Shown here: piece by piece, positions 47,390 through 59,019 of the stretch
Layout: every line of letters begins with the position of its first letter
Position numbering within the stretch: position 1 is the first letter of the stretch
Source of the DNA: Embiotoca jacksoni
Taxonomy: Eukaryota; Chordata; Actinopteri; Embiotocidae
Reading direction: 5' to 3'
DNA: 64,000 nt
Assembly (NCBI GenBank): GCA_022577435.1
Contig: JAKOON010000005.1
Coordinates: forward strand, 7,337,224-7,401,223
The notes under the pieces: generated by a model
What the model saw: only the letters and a program-made list of their open reading frames with translations
The model's database searches: none
Told to the model about the DNA's origin: nothing
Made by a program: the position numbers and the translations under genes

Positions 47390-49345
47390 GGGGGTAGATG
47401 TTGAGAGTGATGATGGTATGATGGCATATACTATTGGGAGTCCGCACAAAGCGTTTTATTTTGAAGAAATTGACCAGATTCTCTATGCCGTTCCTGTGCC
47501 TGACTTCCTACCCTGTGGTTCTTGTATTTGTAGCTTAACAATGCTTCTGTCAAAAACTGACTGCATATATTTTTAGCAAATCAAACTGTAGACCTGCTTC
47601 TGGGATGCTTCTGAAATGTTGGTGAAATCACAAGTATTGTTTTAAATAGCTGCAATCAGCTCCATTGGCCGTTGTGTCGCTGTAATGATGTTTCTGTCAT
47701 TTGGTCCATCTTAAAAATATGTTTTCATGGTTCCTATATGGCAAATATTTTGTCAATCCCAATTGACCTTCATCAGGTTTCACCACATCATACCAGCAAA
47801 TTACATTTCAAGTTGTTCAACCTTAAAGGTTATAGTTTACCTCACAACCCAAGAGTGATGGGAGCCCACCATCATCACGGTGTTTGCATTCTGCTCAAAG
47901 CACAGCACAACTGAACCACCCACTGCTACCACCATGCTGTTCAAACTGATGAAAATAGAGACAAGTCTGACAATACAGAGTCTACTCATTACTACTTACT
48001 GTAAGATGTCAGAAAGTTGCCACTGTACAGAAAAATCAGCTTCTTTCATTTTGTTAACAATGTGGCCTTTCCTCTGCTACTACCCTCAGGCTCACTTTGT
48101 TTCCTGGTGATGAGCATTAGAGCTCATTACCAGAGCTTTGAATTACTTTGGTTCCACTCCAGGAAACCTTGTTGCTCCCCAGTGCTTCCATGGAACCTGA
48201 TTATTGGGTCATATCGGAGAGTTTCTTTAGTAGCTGCATGGATGTGGGCTGTAATTCCAAGGCAGTGTATCATAGCAAACAAAATCTTACTGATCAGGAA
48301 GTCGTGTAATTCCAAGGAAAAATTGTGATAAATAATGACTATTTGCAGTCACCAGGTCACATGATAACAGTCAGAATAACTCCACAGTTGAAGCAGATTT
48401 GTGTTGCAGCCAAATGGTTCTTTATCGAGTTGTGTCCACTGCACTGGAAACAGGATCTTTCACCGAAGCAAAGAAATGTCAGGATCACACAAATTAAAAC
48501 ACCAGATCGCACAAGGGGTTGATGTGGACGTAATCAAAGTGACTGAAAGTGGCTAAGCAAACAAACACAGTCCTTTGATGTAAGGCTGGCTTTCTTTTTG
48601 CCCCTGCTATTCAGATTAAGGAAAATGAGATTGCTTTCATGCCTTTGCAAATATCTTCATGTTAGGAATTAATTTTCCCTTGGCCCGAGATGCAATGAAT
48701 AATAAATTGGCAGAAAAGTTCCCCATCTGTGAAGATGGGTAGGAAGCATGAATCTCTTGGGGGGAAAACTTTAAGACCATAAAGTCTTTCTGACTGGATA
48801 TCCGTAAACTCTGGATTTGAGAACATGCTGAAGTTGAGGCTGGATGGTGCTGCTGTCACCTGTTGATTACACCACAAAAAGTAGCATCAAACAAATTTCC
48901 TTTAAGGAATCAGTTATTCTAGTCCACATCATGTCTGTACATACTACTTGAGTAGAACATCAAACGAAAGTGACTTGGTCCTTTTCTTTTTCTCAAAATG
49001 ATGCAAATTATCCAGTGAATCATTTCATTGTATGTCCAAGCTGCATTATATTGGCCCTCGTAGGTTTGTCAAGTAAATCTCATGGTCAAAATGGATTTCA
49101 CAATTTAATGGGGAGTTTGTTGTCCAAGTGTTAAGTGAGTGTTAACTCGTGTTGTATGCTTACTGCGATGCCTTTTAGCACCTGTTTTTTTTTTATTATT
49201 TTTTTTTTATAATAGTGCGTAATTAGTTTTAATTTGCTCCGAAAAAGTGTGATCTCCTGTATTTGTTGTACTCTGTTCCTATTAGGCCCAATTTCAGAAC
49301 AAGGGTCCAACTATTGTGTGAGAAAGCAGTGGACAGGATGGAGGG
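47390..49345. other. Unassigned sequence
   Basis: No gene or repeat family recognised. Overlapping frames of 60-103 codons lie on both strands, none with a domain. Confidence 0.45.
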
Positions 49346-49350
49346 TATTA

Positions 49351-49569
49351 CAGTGCATCCGGAAAGTATTCACAGCGCTTCACTTTTTCCACATTTTGTT
49401 ATATTACAGCCTTATTCCAAAATGGATTAAATTCATTTTTTTCCTTCAAAATTCTACACACAATACCCCATCATGACAATGTGAAATCATTTTTTTTGAA
49501 ATTTTTGCAAATCTATTAAAAATCAAAAATGAAAAAAATCACATGTACATAAGTATTCACAGCCTTTGC
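49351..49569 (+). repeat. Left IR/DR terminal repeat
   Basis: Inverted match to 50769-50986 over about 218 bp. The outer and inner direct-repeat cores (49364-49376 and 49551-49563) are identical 13-mers 187 bp apart, the likely transposase-binding sites. Confidence 0.9.
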
Positions 49570-49749
49570 CATTATACTCAAAATTGAGCTCGGGTGCATC
49601 TTGTTTCCACTGATCATCCTTGAGATGTTTCTACAACTTGATTGGAGTCCACCTGGTAAATTCAGTTGATTGGACATGATTTGGAAAGACACACACCGTC
49701 TATATAAGGTCCCACAGTTGACAGTGCATGTCAGAGCACAAACCAAGAC

Positions 49750-50768
49750 ATGAAGTCCAAAGAATTGTCTGTAGACCTCTGAGACAGGATTGTATCGAGG
49801 CACAGATCTGGGGAAGGGTACAGAAACATGTCTGCAGCATTGAAGGTCCCAATGAGCACAGTGGCCTCCATCATCCGTAAATGGAAGAAGTTTGAACCAC
49901 CAGGACTCTTCCTAGAGTCGGCCGCCCGGCCAAACTGAGTGATCGGGGGAGAAGGGCCTCAGTCAGGGAGGTGACCAAGAACCCGATGGTCACTCTGACA
50001 GAGATCCAACGTTGCTCTGTGAAGAGAGGAGAACCTTCCAGAAGGACAACCATCTCTGCAGCACTCCACCAAGCAGACCTGTGTGGTAGAGTGACCAGAC
50101 GGAAGACACTCCTCAGTAAAAGGCACATGACAGCCCACCTGGAGTTTACCAAAAGGCACCTGAAGGACTGTCAGACCATGAGAAACTAAATTCTCTGGTC
50201 TGATGAAACAAAGATTGAACTCTTTGGCCTGAATGCCAAGCGTCATGTTTGGAGGAAACCAGGCACCGCTCATCACCTGGCCAACACAATCTCTACAGTG
50301 AAGCATGGTGGTGGCAGCATCATGCTGTGGGGATGTTTTTCAGCGGCAGGAAGTGGGAGACTAGTCAGGATGGAGGGAAAGATGAATGCAGCAATGTACA
50401 GAGACATCCTTGATGAAAACCTTCTCCAGAGCGCTCTGGACCTCAGACTGGGGCGAAGGTTCATCTTCCAACAGGACAACGACCCGAAGCACACAGCCAA
50501 GATAACAAAGGAGTGGCTTCGGGACAACTCTGTGAATGTCTTTGAGAGGCCCAGCCAGAGCCCAGACTTGAACCCGATTGAACATCTCTGGAGGGATCTG
50601 AAAATGGCTGTGCACCGACGCTCCCCATCCAACCTGATGGAGCTTGAGAGGTCCTGCAAAGAAGAATGGGAGAAACTGCCCAAGAATAGGTGTGCCAAGC
50701 TTATAGCATCATACTCAAAAAGACTTGAGGCTGTAATTTCTGCCAAAGGTGCTTCAACAAAGTATTGA
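49750..50768 (+). pseudogene. Tc1 transposase (DD34E), three lesions
   Basis: This would encode a roughly 340-residue cut-and-paste transposase. From ATG 49750 the N-terminal paired-like helix-turn-helix region is recognisable ('MSAALKVPMSTVASIIRKW'), then a GRPAKLS hook-like motif, a second HTH and the catalytic domain. The catalytic residues are all present: Asp (GAT 50202-50204, in WSDETK), Asp (GAC 50475-50477, in QQDNDPKH) and Glu (GAA 50580-50582, in LNPIEHLW). The second Asp and the Glu are separated by exactly 34 residues. Lesions are TGA at codon 11 (49780-49782), a 1-nt deletion near 49894-49896 that shifts the frame, and TAA at 50187-50189 just before the first catalytic Asp motif. 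The last 156 codons (50298-50768) remain open. The protein cannot be made in full. Confidence 0.93.
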
Positions 50769-50986
50769 GCAAAGGCTGTGAATACTTATGTACGTGTTAT
50801 ATTTTCGTTCTTTATTTTTAATAGATTTGCAAAAATTTTAAACAAACTATTTTCACTTTGGCATTATGGGATATTGCGTGTAGAATTTTGAGGAAAACAA
50901 ATTAATTCAATCCATTTTGGAATAAGGCTGTAACATAACAAAATGTGTAAAAAGTGAAGCGCTGTGAATACTTTCAGGATGCACTG
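50769..50986 (-). repeat. Right IR/DR terminal repeat
   Basis: Reverse complement of the left arm, with direct-repeat cores at 50775-50787 and 50961-50973. It begins one base after the transposase stop codon, the compact layout usual for Tc1 elements. Confidence 0.9.
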
Positions 50987-50989
50987 TAT

Positions 50990-51635
50990 ATATCACAGAA
51001 ACCAGGAAGCTAGCATTGAAATATTACTGCTGCAGCACTTAATTCTGCATTTTGACCTGCACTTTCAGCCACCAGGAAGTAAAATTACTGATGACTTTGT
51101 TAACTCCAATAAAATAACTCGTGTCATATAGCTTCTTGCTGAGCATTGAAAGACAGACCATTGAGTTTCCATTGTGCACAGACGGAGATGACAGTCAGCC
51201 GAGTAAACAAAGGCACTGCCATGCCAGCAAATATGGAAAACACCTTTTTTTTCAGGAAATATTTCCAAATAGTGGATATAATTGAACTCCATTTCCCTCT
51301 GATATTTCTACTTTCTCTGTCAGAACCTTGATTTTCTTCTCTCTGGGTTATGGAGAAGAGAGATAAATGTGGCTGGAGGCAGATGTGCGGTCACATCTTT
51401 TCAAATCTAAGAAGCTTTGCAGTGTCAGCAAAGTGAGCCATAAGCTTGGGGATATATTTTTCCAGCTTGAAGAATAGCCCTTCTCTTAGTCATTGGCTTT
51501 TTGACATGTCTACAGAGTATCTTGTGTGTGTGTTTACAAGGCGTGTAGACAGCAAATGTCTGAAACATTGGCTGAAGTATCTCACTCAATATTTATCTCT
51601 AAGTATATGGAAATTGTTATTTGTACAGACCAAAG
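50990..51635. other. Unassigned sequence
   Basis: No gene or repeat recognised between the Tc1 element and the AT/GATA simple repeat. Confidence 0.45.
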
Positions 51636-51637
51636 AC

Positions 51638-51638
<1 letters not shown>

Positions 51639-51674
<36 letters not shown>

Positions 51675-51676
51675 GT
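51639..51676. repeat. (TA)n then (GATA)n microsatellite
   Basis: About 10 TA units followed by four GATA units directly join the 3' end of the minus-strand LINE fragment. The GATA part is therefore probably the LINE tail. Confidence 0.85.
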
Positions 51677-52075
51677 TACTTTATTAATCCCCAAGGGGAA
51701 ATTCTTTCGCTACAGCAGCAGCATACAGGAAATAAATCAAATAACAGTAAAAAATATTAAATCTAAAAATACACAGTATATACAGTAAAATAGAATAAAA
51801 TAAAATAGAATAATTCAATTAAAACTAACTGAACAATAGTGCAAAGTTTTTTTTTTTTTTTTTTTTTTATACTTAAACAACCAATAAAAACAGACAACAG
51901 ACAACGGTGTTATTGTTGTGAGATTGATTTTGCCAGAGGTGAGTTATTGTACAGTCTTATTGCAGTGGGCAGGAATGATCTCCTGTATCTGTCCTTGTGA
52001 CAGCGGAGCTGGAGGAGTCTATTGGAGAACGTGCTCCGCTGTCCCTGCAGCAGGTGGTGGAGAGGCTGGTCAGGA
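51677..52075 (-). mobile_element. LINE 3' fragment (L2/Rex1-like), minus strand
   Basis: The reverse complement ends TTCCCCTTGGGGATTAATAAAGTAAC followed by CTAT repeats, the same 3' end as at 5600-5685. Its upstream part (51940-52049) translates on the minus strand to 'GQRSTFSNRLLQLRCHKDRY' and then 'RRSFLPTAIRLYNN', the C terminus of a teleost LINE ORF2. Between them is AT-rich 3' UTR with a T-run (51847-51868). Everything upstream of the last about 40 codons is missing. Whether it is the same subfamily as the 16597-17730 remnant cannot be judged, because the two do not overlap over enough sequence. Confidence 0.75.
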
Positions 52076-52253
52076 TTATAAACTATGCACTTCTACTTAA
52101 CCATTCGAATGTGTTTTACTATAATTTAATATTTTAAGCTTTAAGACAGTTTCTATTACGCATGAATAGAGTGCAGCACAGTAATGTGCATAGAGCAGGG
52201 GGAAGCAGTCACTTTCAAGAGTAAGTATTTCAAGTGACATCGCTTCATCAACA

Positions 52254-52700
52254 TCAGATCCTGTGTTGGACACATTTACAGGACCACTGGTACAGGCAGT
52301 GACAACTGCGTTGTTGCAGATGAGAATTCCTTGGTAACGCGCTATGAGCGGGCATGTTGTCATGTTGGAGAACCCAACTGATATTGCGCAAAATATTTTC
52401 CCTCAGACGCCTCAGAACTTCACGGTAGAACTCGGTGCTGATAGTCTGACACTGGGGGACTATTTCACAGGGCGAATGGTTGCGCTCCTGACTTGACACG
52501 CCTCCTTCAGTGTAATTCAATTATGTTTGGCTTCTCTTGATTCATGAATGGCACGGAAAAAAAAACTCAGCCGGCTCATTGCTTTATTCCTGCACACTCT
52601 CTGAAACATATCAAGGGTCTTTGTTGTCGGTTTCCCAAGTTTTGATTTGTCCATTTGTGAAGCCACCAATGAAGCTGTACCACTGGTCAAAAAAGTTGTC
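52254..52700 (-). pseudogene. Decayed mariner transposase, third copy
   Basis: The minus-strand frame (52254-52520) reads 'QTISTEFYREVLRRLRENIL' then 'SWVLQHDNMPAHSAL', which are mariner landmarks with the second catalytic Asp (HDN) intact. The protein then departs from the family after 'HLQQR', and the third Asp motif is absent, so this copy is broken near 52300. Upstream DNA (52570-52650: GGCTCATTGCTTTATTCCTGC, AAGGGTCTTTGTTGTCGG) matches the copies at 11031-11100 and 32530-32580. Like them it lies on the minus strand. It is inactive. Confidence 0.7.
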
Positions 52701-52704
52701 TAAA

Positions 52705-54279
52705 TCAGGTGCAGGTCTTGATCAAGTGACAAAAGTTGGAACATTTGCTCACAAAAGTTATTGCTTTCCCTGCTCTGCGCACATCACTGTGCTGCACTGT
52801 TTGTGCACAAAAGGAACAGTCTTTAGAAATTTGGATCGCACCTCTTATTATAAATTAGATTAAAAAATATCCGACAGGCAAAAAGTAGTAATCGCAAACT
52901 GTATTGTCACAGTCATTTATGAACTAACCCTATCTGCACATGTGTGTCTGTTGTAAATAACAAAAGCTATATTGGTTTATTGATTTTTTTTTTTTGCACG
53001 TCCCAGGTAAGCTGGCTGTGAAGTTTAGGTTGTGGGTGATTTAATATTGATGATATCGGATATTGGACGAAGTACAAGCAGAGAAATGTACAGCAGAGTT
53101 TCTAAGAATTTGATCTTCAGCGAGCATATTGTCCGTTTGCATGTCACTGCGCTGCTGGGTGTGCGTTGACAGTGAAACATCTGCGGAATCCATCAGTGCT
53201 CCTGACATGACTTTGTGTCTGTGCGGTTTAATCATTGCAATCCCCTAACCCCATCCCGCAGTGACTCATCCTGTTTGACTGAGACCTTCTCTCCACCCAA
53301 ATTATGGCGCTACACTACCATGTAATTCCCTCTTGCAAAAGGCGGATCAGAATGTTTTCTGCTTCATGATATTTTTATCCACCAACCAGCCTGGGTGTTA
53401 ATTATAGCAAATATTCATACATTAAAATAAAGCCCCTTGTGAATTGGCAGAGTGCAGCAGGCAGCACTCTTTGACACAGCAGTAATGGTTAAACCATCAC
53501 AATGGTATTACCTCCACATGTGTGCTCCCCGTGAACTTATCCTCAGCTCAGCACTGAAAATTGGAATTCAGAGGATGATAAGCAGAGTGGATCTTCGTAT
53601 TTAACTCTGGGTGTGAAACAAATATAAATGACAACATAGTGAATATCAACACGTAAAAACAAATCAGCAGTTGTTAAATAGCGAGATTGGTTGACTAATA
53701 AACTTGAGATGCTGTTATTAGAGCTTTTTTTTTTTTTTGCTTATGCAAAAGATCCCAAGGAAGTCTAAATTTGTACAATGTTATAACATACAGCAACTGT
53801 AGCCAAAATACAAAGTCCAAGTGGTGCCAGGTGAGGTTGAAATTCATTGAAACATGTCAGGTCTTTATTATGTTGAATATTGTGGTTACTTACGAGAAGC
53901 ATTATCCCGGTTTGCCGTCAACTTCTAATCACAGTTTAAACTCAACAAAATTGCGGAAATAATTGTAGGTTATGAATATTTTGTGAGGTTACAGTCGTAA
54001 TTTAACTGGGACCAATGGGTATGCCTCTAAAAAAATATAGTCTTTCTTTCAATGAGGAGAATTTTTTTTTTGGTATGGAGCATGACGGATAGGTTGGGGT
54101 AGGTGGACTTATGAAAGAGTGAATCTGTAATCAACTCCAATGTGTTCAAGACAATATGGTGCATGTGCATTTAGGACACTTTTTCTAGTTTAACAGAGGA
54201 TAATCTGAGCAAAAAGTAAGGTGCATGAATCAAAGGGGTTGTACTTGGTCTCTTATAATGAACCGTACCGTAGGTGTGT
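52705..54279. other. Unassigned sequence
   Basis: No gene recognised. Short T-runs at about 52986-52996 and 53727-53739. Confidence 0.45.
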
Positions 54280-54910
54280 TTTGGGCATAACATGAAATAA
54301 ACCAATTAAAGTGTCAGTTCCCGGTCCCTAAGAGCCAGGTGCGGAAAGAGCTCCGCAGAGGAAACAGATCTACAGATCGAGCAGATTGTTGTACACATTG
54401 TGATCTTTAGAGTTTGTACGTTTTGTATGTTTTTGCACGTTTGTGCGCCGATGTGCATCACTGACTCGCATATTCCACTGAAGACGTGTCCGTCACGCTG
54501 CGTTGGCGACGCGACTTCGTTCCGTCCACTGCGCGGCTTCATGTTCCACCGGCGGCGCGTCAGACGTGGAGTGTTTCGTCTGCTTGTTTTATCTTACTTC
54601 CTCATTTTGGTCACGTTTCCTTGATTTCTGTGCTTGTATTGTGGGTAAACGTTGTTAAACAGCTTCTTCGTCCAATTTGTGGTTATTGTCGTCGCTTCCT
54701 ACTTCGCGCTGCAGCCTACAGACAAAGTTAACACAGCCTTCGCTGTTGCAGTCGTTAAAAACGTGCATCCTCCTATTTATTGTGCAAGTGTTTCACCTGC
54801 TGTGTCCGTCGCGGGAGGAGAAGGCGGTTCTCGCGAACACTTTAAGACCAACTCGGCCAGTGGCGCTTATATGGGTGCAAGTAGGCCTACGTGGGCTATT
54901 TAAATAACAC
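54280..54910 (+). repeat. CpG-rich segment, part of a shared repeat
   Basis: CpG density jumps sharply at about 54480-54570 (CGTCACGCTGCGTTGGCGACGCG, CCACCGGCGGCGCGTCAGACG) against a CpG-poor background. Overlapping frames of 74-83 codons occur without a recognisable domain. The central part (54500-54750) has a CpG-poor relative at 47150-47385, so the segment is more likely a transposon, perhaps recent, than a promoter-type CpG island. No terminal repeats were identified. Confidence 0.5.
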
Positions 54911-54914
54911 GAGA

Positions 54915-56975
54915 ACTCGATGTGAAAATACCTGCATCTGTCAGAAACTAGAAAGGAAACTTTCGCTATAGTTGGCACCGCTTTGTGCTACGGTATAAAA
55001 TGCTAACATGGTAATGCAAAGAGCTCAATGTTGGCATTGGCAAGCTCATATGGTCACAATGAGAAACCGAGGATTCTGATGATTGGCAGGTTTCATGTTC
55101 ACCACGGTAACCATTGCAGATTAGCATGATAACGTAGCATTATTTGTGAATCGGTGCTCAAGCTTTTAACTGGTCATCCAAAGTATTGGACAAAAACAAA
55201 ATGATGTTTGTAGATGAAGTTTCCGGAGATCACCACAGTTCTTAAGAGTCCAAATCAAGGCGACAGGGATATCTGAGCTAAATTTAAAGGTAATCTATTC
55301 AGATAATGGCCGTCAGTAAGATTCATCCTCCGTGAGTGATGGCATAAACAAGTAGTTGTTGAGGTGTTTGAGTTTGAATCAAACCGGTGGATTGACTAAC
55401 TAACTGATTGCCATCCCTGAAGGGGCACTGCTGGCGTAGCAAAAAAAAAAAAAAAGGAGGCGGTCATTTGGGGATTATAGAAAATATATCAATAAACAGC
55501 TTACATAAAATAGTGGTGGTAGGAGAGGCTGGAGGGATAGAGATGAGGTGAAATTATGGAAAAGGGAATTTTTAATCGACACCTAAGGGTTCAAGAGTTT
55601 TGAGTCTGACAGCGAAATCCTCTCGATGCCGGCTGGTACCATATGACTCCGTGTTGAGACATCATGAATAACGGTGTTGAGAGGCAGGTCATTAGAACTT
55701 CACGTCGGACGGCAAAACAAATTACGAGCTCATAATTGCAGAGTGGAATCGTTACAAAGTGATAGGAAAAGATAAGTATTAGAATTACTGTACAGTGAAG
55801 AAGCCTGACATCTGTCTGCTGTACAAAAGCAATTCATCAATCGTCCACTAACAAAGTCTAATTGCAGTTGAAAATGACCCCAGCTCTGGCAGATTGTTTA
55901 TTGAGCAACTAATCTGTGCTTCTCCTTGTTGCCTAAAGCCGTAGAAGGAAGTGGAAGTTGATCAATGTCCCCCTCACGAGCTGGAGTCTTTAAGCCACAC
56001 ATACAGTAGGTGATGCGTTCCACCCAGAACACGCCTAACATGTGCTGAAGAGGAGCTTCATTAATCAATCTCATTAACACGTGGTCTAGTGACATTGAAA
56101 CAACCCAGGATGTGCTGCTCACAGTGTGAAGTACTTAAAGCAATTCTCTTTCAAGTTCTATTCTGGGTGTAAGTTTCTGTCTTATCTGTGAATGAAATAT
56201 TAACCTCCAGACCGTTGGCTAAGTGTTTCATAAATATTGCATGGTGTAGAAGAAGTAATTGGTTCCCCCATCTATAATGGTTGTCACCCTGGCCCACAGA
56301 ACAGTGGATGGCTGTGCAGAAGACGGTAGTGAAAGTCATAATAGAATTTCACAGATCTCCCCGGCATTCTGCATTATATCCTCAGAAAGGCACTTACTGC
56401 CTGCTGGTTTGTAATTGTAGAATTATTTTTAAAGTGCAACGTATCGGTTTCTGGGAGAAAATCATTACATATAATCTGACAGCTGAGTAACTTGCCACAC
56501 ACCCTTTCAAACTACCAGTGAATAATTTAATTCTTTGGTTTTTGGTCACTTTGTGAAAAGAGGTGTCGGCATTTTTAAATGTGATAACTCTTTTAGCCAC
56601 CAAACTGATTTTATTATTATAAAAAAAAGAAAGAGCTTCAGACCTGGTAAATGTGTCCTTGTCGCTGTGACCCAGTTACTCTGACTAAGTTATTCAATAG
56701 TGAGGATCAATATTTCGAATGTAAGCGGTTTGTCAATTATCTTAAAGCTTGAAAATCGTTCTTTAACAGTGTTTCTCTTTATCTACATCTCACCTTCAGT
56801 GGCCTGCATCTAAAAGATGAGGTCACCCGGGATTGGAAAGCTGCTAATGGAAAGTTCAGGTTTTAATGTTTAGAGTTCTTAATGTATGTTCTGATCTTTT
56901 CAGTCTGCAGTGTAGTGAGATTTTCTGTGCAGATCTCTGGGTGGATTATCATCTCTTGCCAAAAAGTTCCAGGTC
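54915..56975. other. Unassigned sequence
   Basis: An A-run at 55441-55455. No genes or classified repeats are recognised. Confidence 0.45.
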
Positions 56976-56979
56976 CATG

Positions 56980-57130
56980 ATTGATCCATTGATCGACTGA
57001 CAGAAAATGCATCAAAAGCTATTTTAATAAGTGATTAATAGATAAATCAACTTTTTTCAGGTAAAAATGTAAAAGAATACAAAGTTCATACTCAGCAATT
57101 TTAAGGATTTGCTGCTTTTCTCTTTAAAAA
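56980..57130 (+). repeat. Teleost dispersed repeat, other half
   Basis: ATTGATCGACTGACAGAAAATGCATC, AAGCTATTTTAATAAGTGATTAATAG and GATTTGCTGCTTTTCTCTTT follow a teleost consensus in which CGATTAATCGA ends flank a body containing 'GATTTGCTGCTTTTCTCTG'. The 10430-10610 segment appears to be the other half of the same consensus. Confidence 0.55.
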
Positions 57131-58825
57131 TGAGAAGCTCAGGGTGCCGTACTCCGGGATATGTCACACTCTGTGCTGGTTGTAATGAACGCTGGCGTAG
57201 GTCGAGGGTTGGAGGCGGGACACTGAAATACTGCCTGACAGGTAAGAGATAGTGAAAACAGATGGATTAAAGAAAACCTAAAAAAGGCAACAACGTACGA
57301 ATATGATATTTTTGGTCGTGGAAAATGGGGCGGGATTTGGACATTAAAACAACAGAAATATACAGCTGAGATACATTTTTCAAAATGGAAGGAGAGCCAC
57401 TGTTTGAAGTGACTGAGTCTGGACTCGGCATCGTCTCGTGTTATGCTTTGGCTCTGCTATCTCTTTTATCAAAAAAAAAAAAAAAAAAGGCATCGGCATT
57501 GCAGCGCCGGGTCGACATGTGCAAACTCTGCACGACTCTGCAGTTTTGTCACCAACAGATGGTCTGAACTTTTGGATGGAGGGGATTATGGAGCTGGGCT
57601 CAAATTTCTGTCGGAAGAAAGGCTCATCGGTGTCAAGCCGTCCTCTGTCGAGAGCGGGTGTAAGAGCTCATCCTTCTGTGGAGAATTTTTGGATCGACAT
57701 CCAGTTCTGTCTTTTATCTCGCCGCTTGCAGATGCCTCAATCAACGTGAGGATGGCTATCTGGGACTTGGTTCCAGAACACTGTGTCTTCTCACTTCCAG
57801 GCTTTGTATGTTTGTATGCTTGAATGTGTGATTTGTCATGAATAGCAGCACACACGTATGTAAGAACTCTCCATACCATGATTTTTTTTTTAATGGTCAG
57901 TTCAATTGCCAAAGAGATAAATAAAATAACTTATTTTTTTCAGATATTAAAATAACTAATAATTATTTTTCCCTTAAAAAGGCTTACAAAAGCTTTATGA
58001 AATCTGGCTATAACCGCACAAACGCAAAACTCGATGATACTTTTTTACTCTGAGAGTAAATTAGATTTGATGCGACTGACTTGTCTGTGATATAGGGACG
58101 ACGTTGTAGCAACAAATCTTTTGCTAAATGCTACAGAAAATCCTGTCTGTGTGGATGACCTGCAGAGCACACATGAATAAAATGCAAAGATAATAGTCCT
58201 CTCAGAACTTCGGTCTGTCCCATCTCCAACATGCCATTTTTGTTCTGTTAAATCTTACATCCTTTGTATGTGCAGCGTGGCGTCGGATCGGACTGACCTC
58301 TGCAAGAGTGGAGTCAGCCTCCTGACAGCATGTGAATGCATTTACAAGTAGAGAGACGTCACATTTGACAGTTCGTATCATATGAATTGATCAGTGCTTC
58401 ACTCCGCTCCAGCACAAAGAACATCCAAGGAGTTGGATTTCTTTTTCTCTGTGCTTAAGTAAAATTTATTTGTTTTGACTTGGAAGTGTAACTCAAACCA
58501 TGTAATCCCTTTCTTCACAGTCTGAGTCCTAGTGGAAGCAGCTTCCCGCTCGACTCTTCCAGTACGCTTCGGGGCGAACCCTATCTTTCTCACAGAAATC
58601 ATCTTGACAGATATGTATCATTTAAGTAAGACTTTACTGCTTGAGATTCCAAAGAATTGACTCCAGTTTCCCCGAAGGGCAGACGGGAAATGTGGAAATG
58701 CTCAGAAAAGCTGATAGGGGAACATTTTCTCCTCAAGGGTACTATGGGTACTTATACATGTTTTTGCATTTCACACAGTTACTCATGCAGTCTTATGGGA
58801 AAGAAAAAAATTCTCAATAACTATG
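57131..58825. other. Unassigned sequence with poly(A)
   Basis: An 18-nt A-run at 57471-57488 produces poly-Lys frames. Three overlapping frames (60, 103 and 126 codons) around 57385-57823 share the DNA in different readings and encode no recognised domain. A coding exon here is not supported. Confidence 0.4.
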
Positions 58826-58830
58826 TGCTT

Positions 58831-59015
58831 ATGGGAGGCTATGCCGTTAGAAGAGCAGACAGCCCACTATTCATAAGGTTGGTGGCTCGATCCTTGTTTC
58901 CTTCTGTCCACATCCTGAAGTGTCTTGGGAAAGACACTGAACTCCAAGTTGCTTGTGATGGCATGCGGGCACGAATGTGATAAAGCACTATAAAAGTGAA
59001 GACCATTTATTATCT
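58831..59015 (+). mobile_element. Degraded tRNA-derived SINE
   Basis: A B-box-like GGCTCGATCC (58884-58893; canonical GGTTCGANNCC) is followed by GTCCACATCCTGAAGTGTCTTGGG, AAAGACACTGAACTCCAAGTTGC and TAAAGCACTATAAAAGTGAAGACCATTTA. This is the order of a teleost SINE consensus with tail 'AAGCGCTATACAAGTACAGGCCATTTA'. The A box near 58840 is too decayed to define. Several central segments are missing. Confidence 0.65.
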
Positions 59016-59019
59016 AACA

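Larger units (their letters stand above)
49351..50986 (+). mobile_element. Tc1-type DNA transposon, near full length
   Basis: The element is 1,636 bp with TA on both sides (49349-49350 and 50987-50988), as expected for Tc1/mariner insertion. Its termini are inverted repeats of about 218 bp (49351-49569 and 50769-50986) beginning CAGTGCATCC. Each arm holds two copies of a direct repeat core AAGTATTCACAGC: 49364-49376 and 49551-49563 on the left, and their complements at 50775-50787 and 50961-50973 on the right. This is the IR/DR architecture also seen in Sleeping Beauty-class elements. Between the arms lies one transposase gene with three lesions. The arms look well conserved, so the copy might still be moved by a related transposase supplied in trans; that is inference. 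Confidence 0.95.

Noticed and set aside
50273..50746. 157-codon minus-strand frame inside the Tc1 element
   Set aside because: Antisense shadow of the conserved transposase catalytic domain, which itself shows the DD34E signature on the plus strand.
57385..57823. Three overlapping frames of up to 126 codons
   Set aside because: Each crosses an 18-nt poly(A) giving poly-Lys, they use all three frames of one region, and no domain is visible.
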